From a methanogenic archaeon mixed culture ISO4-G1 (GTDB lineage: Archaea; Thermoplasmatota; Thermoplasmata; Methanomassiliicoccales; Methanomethylophilaceae), in the NCBI GenBank assembly GCA_001563305.1, contig CP013703.1, positions 434,001-498,000 on the forward strand: a DNA stretch of 64,000 nucleotides. Reading direction: 5' to 3'. Numbering within the stretch: position 1 is the first letter of the stretch; each line of letters opens with the position of its first letter. The notes beneath the pieces were generated by a model. The model was given only the letters and a program-made list of their open reading frames with translations, did no database searches and was not told the origin of the DNA. The translations under genes were made by a program, and so were the position numbers. Positions 61,684 to 64,000 of the stretch are shown piece after piece.

Positions 61684-64000
61684 ATGAATACAAAAGGAAC
61701 AAAATTCCTGGCAGTTCTTGCTGTCCTCGCAATGGCTTTTGCTGCTTTTGCTGTTATTGCATCGTCTGATGACAATGATGCGGCCGCTACGGCAACATAT
61801 TATGTCGATCAGACGAATGGTAATGACGTAAATGCAGGTACAGCTACTGCGCCTTTGAAGAAATTCGCAACAGCTATCGCCAAGGAAGACGTTTCGACAA
61901 TTGTTTTTGTCGGTAACTATGCAACAGCCAATGACGACAAAGTCGATATGGCTGGAAAAGCCGTAACCTTGAAGAGTGCAGACCCCGCGAACAAGTCTGT
62001 CATCACAGGAGACTATGTAACGTTCAACGGCAGTGCAAGAACCATGTCTGGTTCTGTAACTCTTGAGAACCTCAAGATAACATTCACATCCGATTACCTT
62101 GGATGGGACGGAGCCGCAGCAACCACATGGACGAATGTCAACCTCAAAATCATAGGTTGTGAGTTCGTATCTGGAACCCCTGGTGATTTAATCAGGTTGA
62201 CTGGTGAAGATGTTTGTGCGACTGGAACCATTGCAGTTACAATCCAGGACTCGATGTTCACATCTCTCAACACAGATGATCGTACTGGAATTGTCGTTAC
62301 TGGAACGCCTGCATCATTGACTGTGAAAAACTCGGTCTTCAATGGATTCTCAAGACCCATACAGACCGATGCCACAACAATTGATATCGATGGTGTGACC
62401 TTCAACTCTAACACAACAGTGAAGACAGATAAGCCCCAGATCAACATCAAAGGAGCAATCGAGAATGCAACAGTTTCCGTCAAGAATTCCAGCATCCAGG
62501 GAATTCTGACAAAGCCCATGGCGTGCATTTATGGTGCAGATTCTGATGTGGCCGGACCCTCTTTTAAGAGCTTCCAGGTTGATGGGGATGTAATTATCAA
62601 CGATGATACGGCCAACCTCATCACCATTCCCGCAAACGGAAAGTTCATCGTTTCAGAGGGAACGAAGTTCACAATGGATTCCACCGCAACCGATAAACTC
62701 GTAGTTGCAGATAAGGGAACACTTCAGATTGATGGAAAGATGGTCCTCCTGAATGGAGCCGTTGTGGAGAACAACGGAACAATCATCGTACCCACAGCCG
62801 CAGATGCAGCTATGTTCGACGGAAATGTCAAGGTTGCAGCAACCGATGGATCTCCTGAGAAGACCACCGATACCAGCGATATCGCTGCGAATACCGATGT
62901 AACTTCGGAGCAGATCAACGATGTTGGTGCAGACGTTGTCATCTTCGAGAATGCTATCGCATCCGCAGATGTCCCTGCAGGAAAGACAATCGTTATCACG
63001 AATGCCGCAAACCTCACCGAACTTGATGTTACCAAGGACAACTCCGCAGCATCAGTCATCGCTGAGGCCGCCTCATTCGAGGTCACCACAGGAACAGATC
63101 AGAACGTTGCAGTCACTGATTTCACTGGAACGATCACTTTCTCTAAGGGATCCGTTGTCATCGTTGTTGATGATTGGTCCGCAGGAACCATTAACCTTGA
63201 TAAGGACACAATTGCGAAAATCAGAGGAAATGTCACAGGTGCAGATGTAAAGATTCTGTTCACCGGTACTTCTGGAACCGCTAAGGTCATCGTCGAGTCA
63301 GGAGCTGACAAGGCACTCACTATCGGAGCCGGTGCAAAGCTTACAATCGGTGGATCTGCAGCAGCGACTAAAGACAAGATTGATGTAGAAATCAACGGAA
63401 TTGTCACCGGTGCTGGAGCACTTGATGTCCAGTACGCTAAGTCCGTTACCATCAACGATGGAGCGGTTGTGGATGTTGCCACATTCACGAACACCAGCAA
63501 AGCCGTCACTGTCTACAGTGGAGCAGATATCAACAAAACGGCATTCAGTGCTTTCGATAAGATTGCAGGAAAGGACGCAGGATCAGGTACATGGTCTTAT
63601 GCAGACAATGTTCTGACCCTCAACAACTATAACGGAACATACAACTTCAGGCAGATTGCAGGATTAGCGACTAGCATCAAACTCATTGGTGACAGCACTA
63701 TCACATACGCAGCACCCGCAGATCTCGTGAACTTCAGTATGTTCACGGCTCTTACAACACTTACTGCAACCGTAGGTTCCGAGAGCCTGACGATCAACGC
63801 GGACATCTCTGCAGTCGAGGACATCAGTGTCCTCAATGATTTCGTCGTTCTTGACCTCGGAGGCAACTTCAAACTCGAGCAGGTCAACCTTGCAATCACC
63901 ATCACAGGCAGCAATGCCAAGTGGACCGCAGAGAAGATCGCACTTGCTGATGTCGTTGGAATGATTGTGGACGGAAACCTCACAGTAGAGGGAACCGCAT
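61684..64000 (+). CDS. Secreted beta-helix adhesin-like protein, 3' end beyond the window
   Basis: At least 772 codons are open from ATG 61684. The signal peptide FLAVLAVLAMAFAAFAVIAS is followed by DDNDAAATATYYVDQTNGND, the start of many adhesin-like proteins of gut methanogens and typical of parallel beta-helix (pectin-lyase-like) domains. The mature part repeats short strands with N and T ladders, for example VTIQDSMFTS and VKNSVFNGFS. Low-GC codon use resembles the orphan TasA-like genes and differs from its neighbours. Probably a surface attachment protein. Confidence 0.82.
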   Translation, partial: MNTKGTKFLAVLAVLAMAFAAFAVIASSDDNDAAATATYYVDQTNGNDVNAGTATAPLKKFATAIAKEDVSTIVFVGNYATANDDKVDMAGKAVTLKSADPANKSVITGDYVTFNGSARTMSGSVTLENLKITFTSDYLGWDGAAATTWTNVNLKIIGCEFVSGTPGDLIRLTGEDVCATGTIAVTIQDSMFTSLNTDDRTGIVVTGTPASLTVKNSVFNGFSRPIQTDATTIDIDGVTFNSNTTVKTDKPQINIKGAIENATVSVKNSSIQGILTKPMACIYGADSDVAGPSFKSFQVDGDVIINDDTANLITIPANGKFIVSEGTKFTMDSTATDKLVVADKGTLQIDGKMVLLNGAVVENNGTIIVPTAADAAMFDGNVKVAATDGSPEKTTDTSDIAANTDVTSEQINDVGADVVIFENAIASADVPAGKTIVITNAANLTELDVTKDNSAASVIAEAASFEVTTGTDQNVAVTDFTGTITFSKGSVVIVVDDWSAGTINLDKDTIAKIRGNVTGADVKILFTGTSGTAKVIVESGADKALTIGAGAKLTIGGSAAATKDKIDVEINGIVTGAGALDVQYAKSVTINDGAVVDVATFTNTSKAVTVYSGADINKTAFSAFDKIAGKDAGSGTWSYADNVLTLNNYNGTYNFRQIAGLATSIKLIGDSTITYAAPADLVNFSMFTALTTLTATVGSESLTINADISAVEDISVLNDFVVLDLGGNFKLEQVNLAITITGSNAKWTAEKIALADVVGMIVDGNLTVEGTA

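Noticed and set aside
1-64000. tRNA-Pyl, pylS or other RNA genes
   Set aside because: Looked for on both strands; none recognised, though a short or unusual tRNA could be missed by eye.

Overview
The window comes from a methylotrophic, very probably host-associated methanogen of the order Methanomassiliicoccales (Thermoplasmatota). The evidence is a dimethylamine methyltransferase gene (mtbB) with an in-frame amber codon at the pyrrolysine position, archaeal TATA promoters with leaderless or Shine-Dalgarno starts, a Sec61-beta gene, a NikR-like regulator, and a very large investment in secreted adhesin-like proteins. Almost every gene whose end can be read stops with TGA, a few with TAA and none with TAG. 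The only in-frame TAG codons are inside reading frames: one in mtbB and two in a surface-protein gene.

Layout. 1-1.3 kb: mtbB (3' end outside the window). 1.6-3.1 kb: AAA ATPase/DUF4143 gene with a tandem-repeat operator. 3.2-16.3 kb: a 4,395-residue membrane-anchored repeat protein. 16.8-25.9 kb: housekeeping and transport genes (Sec61-beta, archaeal ATPase/DUF234, CPA2 antiporter, an acidic nine-repeat cytoplasmic protein, NSS and MFS transporters, a NifX-like protein, a NikR-like regulator). 26.2-44.1 kb: one long surface operon with a SipW-type signal peptidase, TasA-like small secreted proteins, an InlB-type protein with two amber codons, a frameshifted TasA-like protein, a 4,272-residue giant protein and a last TasA-like protein. 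44.3-47.4 kb: two orphan TasA-like genes in opposite orientation that share an identical 79-bp signal-peptide sequence; between them lie gene debris and a DUF5678/retropepsin pair. 47.6-53.6 kb: an accessory zone with an IS110-family transposase, two AAA/DUF4143 ATPases with their own repeats, an intact IS1-family element with a 9-bp target duplication, and an ATPase remnant. 53.7-61.4 kb: a PEP-utilising enzyme coupled to a lipocalin-like protein, zinc-ribbon membrane proteins, an asparagine-synthase-like protein, a second DUF5678/retropepsin pair and two divergent winged-helix regulators. 61.7-64 kb: the start of a beta-helix adhesin that runs off the window.

How the parts fit. The most coherent candidate system is the 26.2-47.4 kb locus. 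The peptidase would process the TasA-like proteins, which would build a fibre or surface layer together with the giant beta-rich proteins. Two other patterns recur. AAA/DUF4143-type ATPase genes each carry a private array of repeats or palindromes just upstream of the promoter. A DUF5678-like gene is coupled twice to a retropepsin-like protease gene. All functions are inferred by reading the sequence; no database search or structure prediction was run.
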